Origin: an uncultured Alphaproteobacteria bacterium
GTDB taxonomy: Bacteria > Pseudomonadota > Alphaproteobacteria > Rhodobacterales > Rhodobacteraceae
NCBI GenBank assembly: GCA_913051655.1
Contig: CAJXHI010000007.1
Span: forward strand, 21,170 to 85,169
Direction of reading: 5' to 3'
Length of the DNA stretch: 64,000 nucleotides
A model generated the notes under the pieces. The model had not been told where the DNA came from. It saw only the letters and a list, made by a program, of their open reading frames with translations, and searched no databases. Within the stretch, counting starts at the first letter, position 1. Each line of letters begins with the position of its first letter. Made by a program: the position numbers and the translations under genes. Positions 39,658-48,211 of the stretch are shown here, piece by piece.

Positions 39658-40548
39658 CTATGCCACTTCCTGACCCAACGCTGCCTCGTAAAGCTCAAAC
39701 CAATCTTGCCGATCTAGTTTTAACGTCATTGCATCAGAAATTGTTGAAATGCGTGAGAGCGTGTTGGTGCCAAGGACCGGCAAAATACCGGCAGGATGCA
39801 TTAGCAAAAAGGCCACAGCCACCGCAGCACGATCCACATCGTTTTCAGTGGCGAGCCGGTCTATTACCCTTGCGACGCCGGAATTCCCACCCATCAAATC
39901 ACCACCACCAAGGGGCGACCAAGCCATAAGGCGATGACCGTGACGCTGATGAAAAGCTAGATCGCCGTTTGTGAAGGGCGCGATTTTTTTGAGACTGATT
40001 TCAATCTGATTTGTTACCAGTTGGTTCTTCATGGCAGATTGCAAAAGTTCCCAGTCCCATGGTCGAAAATTGGACCCTCCAATAGATCCGACTTTGCCAG
40101 AGGAAACCAATGCGTCAAGTGCGGCACCAGTGACATGATGGTCCATAAACGGATCGGGGCGATGGATCAGTAAAAGGTCAATATGGTCTATCCCCATTTC
40201 CTTAAGGGATGCATCCACGCTTGCATGAATGTGATCGCGTGATGTGTTATAATGTTTGACCCGGGTTCCACTATGCCGACCCGCATCCACTAAAATATCG
40301 CATTTTGTGATGATTTCCATCTGTTTTACCAAAGATGGATTCGCCTTTAATGCCGCGCCCATTAAAGCCTCTGCTGAATAGCCGCCGTAAATATCTGCTT
40401 GATCAAATGTGGTGATTCCTTGATCCAGACAGCTTTGAATTTTGGCCTCCACGTGTTTTACTGAGGTGTCGTGGTCCTCAGCCAAACGCCACATCCCATA
40501 AATTAAACGACTGAACTCTAATTTACCTGTTAACGCTACGCGTTCCAT
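39658..40548 (-). CDS. Aldo/keto reductase, candidate 6-oxo-glucose reductase (SmoB-like)
   Basis: 296 residues, complete AKR barrel. Catalytic tetrad visible: Asp49 and Tyr54 (DQADIYGG), Lys82 (IITKCDI) and His129 (LLIHRPDP). NADPH-binding is suggested by the GTNTLSRI loop near residue 265. The start overlaps the stop of the flavin monooxygenase gene (TAATG), so the two products are made together. In the sulfo-SMO pathway an AKR of this type (SmoB) reduces 6-oxo-glucose made by the monooxygenase to glucose. If that reading is wrong it is a YdhF-type AKR of unknown substrate. Confidence 0.8.
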   Translation of the reverse strand: MERVALTGKLEFSRLIYGMWRLAEDHDTSVKHVEAKIQSCLDQGITTFDQADIYGGYSAEALMGAALKANPSLVKQMEIITKCDILVDAGRHSGTRVKHYNTSRDHIHASVDASLKEMGIDHIDLLLIHRPDPFMDHHVTGAALDALVSSGKVGSIGGSNFRPWDWELLQSAMKNQLVTNQIEISLKKIAPFTNGDLAFHQRHGHRLMAWSPLGGGDLMGGNSGVARVIDRLATENDVDRAAVAVAFLLMHPAGILPVLGTNTLSRISTISDAMTLKLDRQDWFELYEAALGQEVA

Positions 40549-41702
40549 TATTTGCGTTCTCCTACGCCTAAGGGGGTTTTTGGTGTTTCATTGGGTACGC
40601 GCCCATATTGGTGAGGTAATGAACATGTTTGCAACTCTGGCATGACCAGTTTACCAAAATATTCTGCCTCTTCTATGTGTGGATAGCCGGAAAAAATGAA
40701 CGCACGCATGCCCATTTTTCGATAAGCTTCAATTTTGCTAAGGATTTGATCGGCTGAGCCTACGAGTGCTGCTCCGCACCCTGACCGCGCTCGCCCTATA
40801 CCTGTCCATAAATGCGGCTCTATATAGCCAAATTTATCTGCCAATTCGCGATTTTTTGCTTGATGTGACACGCCGAGAGAGGACGAATCAAGTGCACGTT
40901 CGCGGATCATCCGACCATATTCATCATCCAGTTTTGAAGCAATATAATCTGCATATTCGCGTGCCTCTGCCTCTGTTTCACGTGCGATCATATGAACGCG
41001 CAGCCCATAATCGAGAGTTCGATCGTATCTTTCAGCAACGGAATTGATCTTCCTCATTCTGCCTTCAAGCTCTTCAATTTTTTCAGGCCACATCAAGTAG
41101 ACGTCACAATGTTGAGCGCAAAGCTCTTGGGCATCTGGCGAATACCCTCCGAAATACAGAAGCGGCCCACCGGTTTGGTACGGTTTTGTCGGATCTGTGC
41201 TGAGCATTTTGAAATTATAAACTTCACCCGAATAATTTATTTCATCCTGCGTCCACGCTTGTTTGAGAATTTCAACAACTTCACGTGACCGTTGGTAGCG
41301 ATGGCGGCTTGGTTCCTTTTGGCCGGGGAAATCTGAACTTATAATGTTAATGGTCAAGCGGCCCTCAAGCATATGATCAAGCGTTGCTAGGGTGCGCGCC
41401 AACATAATAGGTTGCATTTCTCCACATCGTACGGCCGCCAAAAGATTGATTTTGTCTGTGATTGGTGCGCAACCTGCAACAAAGGCAAGAGTGTCTTGAC
41501 CAACTTGATATGAAGAGGGGCATAGAATATTGCGAAATCCTTGCTCCTCAGCCGTTTTTACAATTTGGGAACAATGCGCCCAGCTAGAGCGCAGATCGCC
41601 GTCCGGCACGCCCAAAAATTGATAATCATCTGAACAAAGCGCTGAAAACCAAGATACTTCGGATGTTTCCAGATCACTGGAGGTGATAGGCACAATGCTC
41701 AT
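40548..41702 (-). CDS. FMNH2-dependent sulfonate monooxygenase, candidate sulfoquinovose monooxygenase (SmoC-like)
   Basis: 384 residues from ATG 41702 (AAGGG five bases upstream). Bacterial luciferase-like barrel of the SsuD group. Sulfonate-site residues of the group are present: Trp205 (LMWPEK), Arg235 and His237 (GLRVHM), Tyr340 and His342 (SGYPHIEE). SsuD removes sulfite from alkanesulfonates; SmoC does so from sulfoquinovose. Coupling to an aldo/keto reductase and nearness of a sugar importer favour SmoC. The flavin reductase and sulfite exporter of the known smo cluster are not in this window. Divergent from the GntR gene. Confidence 0.8.
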   Translation of the reverse strand: MSIVPITSSDLETSEVSWFSALCSDDYQFLGVPDGDLRSSWAHCSQIVKTAEEQGFRNILCPSSYQVGQDTLAFVAGCAPITDKINLLAAVRCGEMQPIMLARTLATLDHMLEGRLTINIISSDFPGQKEPSRHRYQRSREVVEILKQAWTQDEINYSGEVYNFKMLSTDPTKPYQTGGPLLYFGGYSPDAQELCAQHCDVYLMWPEKIEELEGRMRKINSVAERYDRTLDYGLRVHMIARETEAEAREYADYIASKLDDEYGRMIRERALDSSSLGVSHQAKNRELADKFGYIEPHLWTGIGRARSGCGAALVGSADQILSKIEAYRKMGMRAFIFSGYPHIEEAEYFGKLVMPELQTCSLPHQYGRVPNETPKTPLGVGERK

Positions 41703-41805
41703 TTCGACCCTTGTGAAAATCAAAGTTGTCAAACGGTAGCATTGTAATTAGTATAGATCAATAGTGTAACAATATCGTGAGTAAGATCGAGGAATTGGAA
41801 TAACT

Positions 41806-42522
41806 TTGACCCTAGTCGGCCTCTCCAAAAAACCTAATGCACTTCCAAGATTTATTCAGATTAGTGAATATTTGGGCCGTGAAATTGCTGCGGGCCGTTT
41901 GATTGCAGGGCAAAGGTTGGCGCCCGAACGCCAGATGGCAAAAGACTTGGATGTCGCGGTGGGAACGTTGAGGAAGGCGCTAAAGAGGTTGGAAAATCTT
42001 GGCCTATTAGAGCCTGTTCAAGGTTCTGGAAACTACATTAAACAGAACAATGTTGCAGGCAGTGTCTATGCGATGTTCCGTCTCGAACTGTTGCAAGGTG
42101 GCGGTTTACCTCGAGCAGACGTTTTGAGCGTTTCTTTGGAAAGGAAACCAACGGATCTTCCAAAATTTGGATATTCTGAGATGGGATCACGAACCCGACG
42201 ATTGCGTTATTTGAATGATACAATCATAGCGGTTGAAGAAATCTGGCTTGATAAGGCGGCGGGTGTTGTTGAACGCTCTGCACTGTCTGATTCGCTGTAT
42301 CAATATTACCAGACGCGGCTCAATATTTGGGTTTCCCGTGCTGAAGATTATGTGACGATCGGGGAGGTTCCATCATGGGCACCAGACAAATTCCCGCTGG
42401 ATCGCGGCTCAATTACTGGATTTATTGAGCGATTCAGCTGGACAGATACGAAAGAGCCTGTGGAATATTCTAGAACTTGGTTCGATACGTCCCAAGCGCG
42501 ATACGTGCAACGATTGACATAA
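41806..42522 (+). CDS. GntR-family transcriptional regulator with UTRA domain
   Basis: 238 residues from a TTG at 41806 with GAGGA and GGAA upstream. N-terminal GntR winged helix (about 10-75: ISEYLGREIAAGRL, MAKDLDVAVGTLRKAL) followed by a UTRA effector domain (about 95-235). HutC-subfamily members are repressors released by a sugar or amino-acid metabolite. It is divergent from the monooxygenase/AKR pair and upstream of the Gfo/Idh gene, so it probably controls both directions. Confidence 0.88.
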   Translation: MTLVGLSKKPNALPRFIQISEYLGREIAAGRLIAGQRLAPERQMAKDLDVAVGTLRKALKRLENLGLLEPVQGSGNYIKQNNVAGSVYAMFRLELLQGGGLPRADVLSVSLERKPTDLPKFGYSEMGSRTRRLRYLNDTIIAVEEIWLDKAAGVVERSALSDSLYQYYQTRLNIWVSRAEDYVTIGEVPSWAPDKFPLDRGSITGFIERFSWTDTKEPVEYSRTWFDTSQARYVQRLT

Positions 42523-42535
42523 AGGTGAATGCACC

Positions 42536-43624
42536 ATGACGAATTATGGAATTATTGGCTGCGGGATGATGGGGCATGAACACCTAAGTAACATTGCACA
42601 TTTGAAAGGAACAAATATTGCCGCGGTCTATGAGCCTGATCGTGGGATGGCGGCTTCTGCGTTCAGAGTTGCTCCTAATGCAATTATGGCAAAATCAATT
42701 GGAGATCTTTTGGCTGTGCCAAATCTGGATTGTTTGGTAATTGCCAGCCCAAATCACTGTCACGTGGCGCATATGCAGCAGATTGCAGCATCACGGCCTC
42801 TGCCGCTATTGGTTGAAAAGCCCCTTTTTACGGCGGTTGAAGATCAAACTGCGATACTGGAGTTTGCAAAAACATATGCTCCTCTGGTCTGGGTCGCCAT
42901 GGAATATCGATACATGCCTCCTGTTGCCGCACTGATAGACAGAGCTCAAGATATTACCGGCGGGGTTAAAATGCTTACCATCAGAGAGCATCGTTTTCCC
43001 TTTCTGAGAAAGGTTGGGAATTGGAACAGATTTAACAAAAATTCGGGTGGCACATTTGTTGAAAAATGCTGTCATTTCTTTGATTTGATGCGCTTGATAC
43101 TAAAATCAGAGCCACGTCGAATTATGGCAAGCGCTGGGCAGGATGTGAACCATTTGGATGAAATTTACGATGGGTGCTCGTCTGACATTTTGGACAATGG
43201 ATATGTGATTGTTGATTTTGAAAATGGGGCGCGTGCTATGTTGGAGTTATGCATGTTCGCGGAAGGATCCGAATATCAAGAAGAAATCTCGGCCGTTGGT
43301 CCAAAAGGAAAAGTGGAAACCAAAGTGCCTGGGCCGGCGCGTTTCTGGCCACCCAAACTTGGCGCACCACCTGTGCCACAATTAATAGAAAGCCCCAGAA
43401 ATCCCAAGGGCGCACTTCAAATTGAAATCACGGTTGACCCTGTTTTGCTAAAGTTGGGAGATCACAATGGAGCGACCTTTTATCAACATAAAGGATTTTT
43501 GGAGCTAGTCCGCGGTAAACGATCCGCACCGGAAGTCACACTTGAAGACGGTTATAAGGCGGTCATCATGGGACAGGCTGCACAACAAAGCGCCGCCGAA
43601 GGTCGTACTGTCGACTTTGACTGA
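42536..43624 (+). CDS. Gfo/Idh/MocA-family sugar dehydrogenase
   Basis: 362 residues. N-terminal Rossmann fold with IIGCGMMGHEH at residue 4, the EKP motif (LLVEKPLF) near residue 97, and the C-terminal alpha/beta domain with GGTFVEKCCHFFDLMR, where Lys and His act in catalysis. NAD(P)-dependent oxidation or reduction of a cyclic sugar or polyol. It starts 13 bases after the GntR gene. In the proposed sulfosugar locus it might act on an uncommon hexose or glycoside, but the substrate is unknown. Confidence 0.88.
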   Translation: MTNYGIIGCGMMGHEHLSNIAHLKGTNIAAVYEPDRGMAASAFRVAPNAIMAKSIGDLLAVPNLDCLVIASPNHCHVAHMQQIAASRPLPLLVEKPLFTAVEDQTAILEFAKTYAPLVWVAMEYRYMPPVAALIDRAQDITGGVKMLTIREHRFPFLRKVGNWNRFNKNSGGTFVEKCCHFFDLMRLILKSEPRRIMASAGQDVNHLDEIYDGCSSDILDNGYVIVDFENGARAMLELCMFAEGSEYQEEISAVGPKGKVETKVPGPARFWPPKLGAPPVPQLIESPRNPKGALQIEITVDPVLLKLGDHNGATFYQHKGFLELVRGKRSAPEVTLEDGYKAVIMGQAAQQSAAEGRTVDFD

Positions 43625-43631
43625 TAAACCA

Positions 43632-44483
43632 TTATTCTGTTTCTAAAAGTTGTCTTAGACCCTGTTTATAGCTTGGATATTTCAATGAAACTCCCAAGTC
43701 CTTTTTGATGCGATCATTACGAATGCGCTTGTTTTCTGCATAAAAGCTGCGTGCCATCGGGCTAAGGTTAGCTTCTTCAAACGGCACGAGGGGCGGCAAA
43801 GCCAAGCCAAGAAGCTCTGCTGCGTATCCGATGACATCTTGCGGGGGTGCTGGATCATCGTCACAAAGGTTATAAATCCCTTTGGAATTTGGGGAAAGGA
43901 TAGATGCAGCAAGGATATTAGCGATGTCGGCTACATGGATGCGGCTAAATACCTGCCCCGGTTTGTTAACCCGTTGCGCTGTTCCCGCGCGTAGCTTTGC
44001 AAACGGACCACGGCCCGGTCCATAAATCCCAGCTAATCGGAAAATATGCAGCGGTAGATCCTCAATACCGTTCCATTGCTGTTCTGCCAGAAGCCGCATT
44101 TGACCGCGCCGCGTAGTTGGATTGGCGGGCGTGTCTTCGTCCACCCAATCCCCTTTGAAATCACCATAAACACCTGACGTAGATAAATATCCAAACCAGT
44201 TTAGGCGTGGCGCCATCTTAAGGATGTCTGCACCATATGTCAGAAATACGGGATCACCAGCGTCATCCGGACTTGTCGAAATTAAAACAGCTGTGGCTTT
44301 AGTCAGCGCTGATTCCACATCTGAACTGTCCCAAAGTACCGGTGTCACTCCGGTGTTGCGCAGCATGTCTAACTTGGCAGAATCACGGGTAGTTCCGGTA
44401 ATCTTCCATCCCATGGGCAACAGCAATTTGCTAAGCGCCTGCGCAGAATATCCGTGGCCGAATGATAAGAGATTATTTTCCAT
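43632..44483 (-). CDS. NAD-dependent epimerase/dehydratase-family reductase (YeeZ-like)
   Basis: 283 residues from ATG 44483 or a GTG nine bases earlier, after AGGAG. Atypical extended-SDR: GHGYSAQALSKLL replaces the usual GxxGxxG, then TSGVYGD (YxxxK partly changed) and the LAGIYGPGRG loop seen in SDR family proteins of the YeeZ group. Substrate unknown. Convergent with the Gfo/Idh gene and divergent from a methyltransferase. Confidence 0.82.
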   Translation of the reverse strand: MENNLLSFGHGYSAQALSKLLLPMGWKITGTTRDSAKLDMLRNTGVTPVLWDSSDVESALTKATAVLISTSPDDAGDPVFLTYGADILKMAPRLNWFGYLSTSGVYGDFKGDWVDEDTPANPTTRRGQMRLLAEQQWNGIEDLPLHIFRLAGIYGPGRGPFAKLRAGTAQRVNKPGQVFSRIHVADIANILAASILSPNSKGIYNLCDDDPAPPQDVIGYAAELLGLALPPLVPFEEANLSPMARSFYAENKRIRNDRIKKDLGVSLKYPSYKQGLRQLLETE

Positions 44484-44574
44484 AGCATCCACTTGGTCAT
44501 TTCTCCTGTGGAATTTCAAGCGCCTGATGCTCTTTCTTCTTGCTTTTTCTTTCAAAGATTGTTGCTTTAGCGCT

Positions 44575-45219
44575 ATGAATGACGATAGCCCAAGCTTAAA
44601 GGCTGCCTATGCCTTGTCCTCAGTAGACGATAACCGTCGCCTTTATGCGGCTTGGGCGAAAGATTATGATCGAGAATTTGCTGGAGATATGGATTATATC
44701 TTGCCTCAACATGTTGCGCGACTGTTCGTAGATTATGGTGGCAAAGGTCCAGTTCTCGATGTTGGGGCAGGAACGGGCCTTTTGGGCCAATTACTTTATG
44801 ACTATTGCGAGCCCATTGATGCGCTTGATCTGTCGCAAGAAATGCTCCACGCCGCCGCTCAAAAGAATGTATATCGTCATCTTGATGCTGTTGATGTTAC
44901 CGTGCCAATTGATCAACTCGGAAGGCGTTATGATGGGATTGTGTCCTCAGGAACCTTTACACATGGTCATGTGGGTCCGGACGCTATTGATAATTTATTT
45001 GCCTTGGCGCGGGACGGAGCCTTGTTTTGTCTGTCCATCAATAAAAATCACTGGTCCGAAAAAGACTTTGGCGCAAAATTTGAGAGCTTGAGGTCAAAAA
45101 TAGTTGACCTAACTTTGGTCGATGTTCCGATCTATGGTGCAAACGCCGTAGGACCTAATCGTGATGATGTAGGAGTCATCGCGATGTTCAGAAAAAGTGT
45201 AATTACACCGGCATCATAA
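44575..45219 (+). CDS. Class I SAM-dependent methyltransferase
   Basis: 214 residues starting at ATG 44575; the longer upstream frame crosses the divergent gene and is ignored. Methyltransferase core: VLDVGAGTGLLG (motif I) near residue 62, ALDLSQEML (motif II) and RYDGIVSSGTFTHGH (motif IV region). Substrate unknown, possibly a small molecule. The stop overlaps the end of the convergent membrane-protein gene by six bases. Confidence 0.85.
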   Translation: MNDDSPSLKAAYALSSVDDNRRLYAAWAKDYDREFAGDMDYILPQHVARLFVDYGGKGPVLDVGAGTGLLGQLLYDYCEPIDALDLSQEMLHAAAQKNVYRHLDAVDVTVPIDQLGRRYDGIVSSGTFTHGHVGPDAIDNLFALARDGALFCLSINKNHWSEKDFGAKFESLRSKIVDLTLVDVPIYGANAVGPNRDDVGVIAMFRKSVITPAS

Positions 45220-45879
45220 TTCTGCAGCAGAATAAACACCAAAGGCCCCAACAAAGACAAGGCTTAACGCCCAGACAATGTCCAAATTGAAAAACGTTTT
45301 TGATAGAAACTTGAGGCCTAACCACAGATACATCAGCACCGCTAAAAATCCCCCTGCTACTGTCATTGCCACTGTGTGGACCCCGGCCACCCAAATCGCT
45401 GCACCCGCATTTCCTGCCATAAGAGTTGTTGCGGCTTCGTGGTTCATGCCTGTGTTCTCTGGCGCACAGAGGCCGAGGTAAATCGGAACAAGCATTAATC
45501 CTGCCCCATGCGCCAAAGCAGCCAAAAAAGACCAAAGCGCTAATTTTGATGGCGGGATACGGGCCAGTATGCGTGGATGTCGTCGATTGATCAAAAGGTA
45601 GATCCCAAAAAGCACAACAAAAATCCCGGCAGTAATGCGGATTTGGCTTTCCCATGCGACTAAACTTGCCATCAGGGAAAATGGTAAAAGAATTAGAGCC
45701 ATCGATAGAAAATGCCCAATTGCCAATGCTGCTAACGCTTTCGGCATGGCGCTATTTTTGCGCTCCATCAAGGCTGCTGATACCGCCAATGGCCACCCCA
45801 TACCTGGGTTTAGCCCGTGATATAGTCCCGAAAGTATGACGGCCCCCCAAAGGGCCGCCACGGGTTCTGTTACTTCCAT
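45214..45879 (-). CDS. Polytopic inner-membrane protein, function unknown
   Basis: 221 residues from ATG 45879, with about six hydrophobic segments and conserved-looking polar motifs in membrane regions: LYHGLNPGMGWPLA near residue 22, IGHFLSMA, FLAALAHGAGLML and AGVHTVAM. The paired His/Gly motifs recall metal or small-solute permeases (NicO/HupE-like), but I cannot assign it. It begins two bases after the stop of the SBP56 gene, so the two are translationally coupled. Confidence 0.75.
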   Translation of the reverse strand: MEVTEPVAALWGAVILSGLYHGLNPGMGWPLAVSAALMERKNSAMPKALAALAIGHFLSMALILLPFSLMASLVAWESQIRITAGIFVVLFGIYLLINRRHPRILARIPPSKLALWSFLAALAHGAGLMLVPIYLGLCAPENTGMNHEAATTLMAGNAGAAIWVAGVHTVAMTVAGGFLAVLMYLWLGLKFLSKTFFNLDIVWALSLVFVGAFGVYSAAEL

Positions 45880-45881
45880 CT

Positions 45882-47282
45882 TTAAACTGATGGGAAACAA
45901 AAGCTGTCAGTTGAACAATCCCCGCCCTCAAGGCGGATCTGGTGGGACCGATATCCTTCTGGAAATTTCACGCAGAAGTCTTTGTTTAGCGTAAATTCGC
46001 CATTTTCACCTACATCAGCCATTACCATTGCAGCGCCGCGGTCGCCTGGATAGAACTGATCGTCCCATGTGGAATACAGGGAATTTGTCCAATAGACCCT
46101 TTTTCCATCACGACTGATTTCCACCATTTGTGGCCCATAGCCAAAGTCAGAGCCGTTGGAGTGTTTTTTCTTGGCTACGATTCCGCCTATTTCAACTTTC
46201 CCGTTCAAGACCGGGTTCATTGGATCAGAAACATCGTATTGATGCATTTCCCCTGTGCCCCAGCACGCGACATAGAGATACTTGTCGTCTAAGCTTAGAT
46301 CAATATCGGTGACCAAAGGTGGGACTGCGGAAAACCCTTTAAGCAGTTCTGGCAAATCGTCCGGATCTGCGGGAACAGGAGGAATAGTGATTGTTTTCTT
46401 TGCATCAAATGTGCCGTCTTCGTTGCGCCACCACGTGAAAATCGCCCCTTCAAGGTTTGTGGTATCCACCACAACGCCGCAAAAACCATATTCTTTGGTA
46501 GGTTCATGCGCTGGGCGAATTTCAAGAGCCATCTGGTGATTTTCACCGAGGTCAATGGTTTGGATATTATTACGTCCACGCAGATCCCAAAAATGGATTG
46601 AATGGCCGTATTTATTGCTTAGCAGATCTTCGGGAACGATACCGTTTTCAAACTGTGGCGGTAAACCCCATTCTGAACTGACCATGTAATCTTTGGGCAA
46701 GTTCCACCAGAAATCGTAGTGTTTGTCCTGTGGACCGCGGTCCATTTCATAGCGGCCAAGAATATCAAAAGTTTCACAGTCCATGATGAAAATACCGGGA
46801 GGGCCATCTGTTCCATCCTCTCCACCGCCGCCAAGAGTGGAAACATAAATTCCTTCTGGACCGCAGTGAATGGTATGTGGTCTGGAATAGCCCGTTTTCT
46901 CCATAAGCTCTTCAGGCTCAATGATTTTGTGGATTTTTGCATCCAACGGATCTTTGACGTCAATGACGTAAATTCGTGAGGACCGAATGCCCGGTATAAT
47001 CAGAAAACGGCGTTCATAAAATGCGTGCCCGGTAAGAGGAGACAAGGCAGAGGAACAGGCATTCCAGCCAAAATGGTGAAATTCATCACCCTTATTCGGC
47101 ATAAAGAGGCTGTGTACGATTTCCCCATACGTTTTTGAAGAAGGATCAACGTCAACAACGGCCAGCCCGTCTGGCTGGGATCCGTCTGGGCTGAGCATCA
47201 GTGTAAACGCGAGCTTTTCTACCGGCGCTTTCATTGCCAGCGCGGCAGTCGCATGGAATGTAGGATCAGGTCTTAGGTTCAT
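45882..47282 (-). CDS. Selenium-binding protein/methanethiol oxidase family (SBP56)
   Basis: 466 residues, the family's usual length, beta-propeller. Landmarks: HHFGWNACSS near residue 75, RPHTIHCGPEGIY, DYMVSSEWGLP, GNPL-type HSIHFWDL and C-terminal SHQIRLEGGDCS. The human/MtoX CSSC pair is here CSSA, so the second Cys is absent. Bacterial MtoX oxidises methanethiol to formaldehyde, H2S and H2O2; MtoX is periplasmic, while no signal peptide is visible here. GGGAGA precedes the ATG. The usual SCO1 and MauG neighbours are absent. Confidence 0.85.
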   Translation of the reverse strand: MNLRPDPTFHATAALAMKAPVEKLAFTLMLSPDGSQPDGLAVVDVDPSSKTYGEIVHSLFMPNKGDEFHHFGWNACSSALSPLTGHAFYERRFLIIPGIRSSRIYVIDVKDPLDAKIHKIIEPEELMEKTGYSRPHTIHCGPEGIYVSTLGGGGEDGTDGPPGIFIMDCETFDILGRYEMDRGPQDKHYDFWWNLPKDYMVSSEWGLPPQFENGIVPEDLLSNKYGHSIHFWDLRGRNNIQTIDLGENHQMALEIRPAHEPTKEYGFCGVVVDTTNLEGAIFTWWRNEDGTFDAKKTITIPPVPADPDDLPELLKGFSAVPPLVTDIDLSLDDKYLYVACWGTGEMHQYDVSDPMNPVLNGKVEIGGIVAKKKHSNGSDFGYGPQMVEISRDGKRVYWTNSLYSTWDDQFYPGDRGAAMVMADVGENGEFTLNKDFCVKFPEGYRSHQIRLEGGDCSTDSFCFPSV

Positions 47283-47370
47283 ATGTATTCTCCCTTGGTT
47301 TTGAATGATTTGCCAGTTTCCGGCTTATAGTTGGGCGATCGGATGGTCAGATCGCCATTTGTTAGTTTTT

Positions 47371-48147
47371 TTACACCTCAGAAACGTTGCATAGTTGAAT
47401 GGCCCCGCCGACTTGGGACGAAATCTCTATAAGTTCTCTACCGATCTTCATCGTCGTTTCCTCAAGTAAACGGTCATTGGGCCCAACAACACCAATTGCA
47501 AAGGTTGCCCCTAGTTTTTCAATTGTAATGGGGGCGGAAATGCTGGTTGCGCCAAACTCCGTCGATTTTTCAATATAGGCAAATCCGGCGGTGCGAATGT
47601 TGTCAAGATCGGCAGGCAGGCCGCCTTTTGCGTTGTTTTGTGTTTCTTTGAAGGGACCAATAACGTTGTTTGAAATTTCTTCGCAAAACGTATCTTCTGC
47701 AAAAGCTGCCATCGCTAAAGCAGAGGCCATACAATGATGGGGCAGTGCACCAAGCCCTGGATAAATATGGCCTCGTGTTGGATCATTTGGCGTTTCTACA
47801 TGAATGATGTCGATACTACCGGTACGATATCGCGAAAGGTAAACGGTTTCCCCGAATTTGATCGCTGATTTTGCTAAAATAGGAGCAGCAACACGGCGCA
47901 CATCAACATCAGACTTGCCAAGCAGCGCAATTCTGATCAATCTTTCTCCTATGATATATCTTGAGCTATCTTCATCGTTGTCGATCAGCTGATGTTCTGC
48001 CAAGGCACTGCAAATCCTGTAGACGGTTGGTTTGGGCAGAGCTGTTGCCTTTTGAATTTCAGATACGCTTATGGCCCGCCCAGAAACGGCGATAATTTCA
48101 AGGATTGCAATAAGGCGTTCAAGATGCAATGTTTTCTCACATTTCAA
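47371..48147 (-). CDS. IclR-family transcriptional regulator
   Basis: 258 residues. Winged helix (about 8-75: LIAILEIIAVSG, ISVSEIQKATALPKPTVYR) and an IclR effector domain (about 85-250). The frame starts at TTG 48147 without a good ribosome binding site; a later start is possible. It lies between the SBP56 gene (downstream, same strand) and the divergent formaldehyde dehydrogenase gene, with a palindrome in the shared 64-base interval. Confidence 0.88.
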   Translation of the reverse strand: MKCEKTLHLERLIAILEIIAVSGRAISVSEIQKATALPKPTVYRICSALAEHQLIDNDEDSSRYIIGERLIRIALLGKSDVDVRRVAAPILAKSAIKFGETVYLSRYRTGSIDIIHVETPNDPTRGHIYPGLGALPHHCMASALAMAAFAEDTFCEEISNNVIGPFKETQNNAKGGLPADLDNIRTAGFAYIEKSTEFGATSISAPITIEKLGATFAIGVVGPNDRLLEETTMKIGRELIEISSQVGGAIQLCNVSEV

Positions 48148-48153
48148 GACTTG

Positions 48154-48170
48154 TTATCAAACTATGATAA
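48154..48170. promoter_or_regulatory. Candidate operator between iclR-family gene and formaldehyde dehydrogenase gene
   Basis: TTATCA-AACTA-TGATAA, a 6-5-6 inverted repeat, centred about 15 bases upstream of the regulator start and 50 bases upstream of the dehydrogenase ATG. Size and position fit an autoregulatory IclR-family site. Confidence 0.45.
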
Positions 48171-48211
48171 GAGTCTGGCGCTAAAGCAAGACAAAATTGC
48201 GGAGGAATAAA

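Noticed and set aside
44224..44574. Long N-terminal extension of the methyltransferase frame
   Set aside because: It runs antisense through the start of the divergent SDR gene; the family start motif fits ATG 44575.
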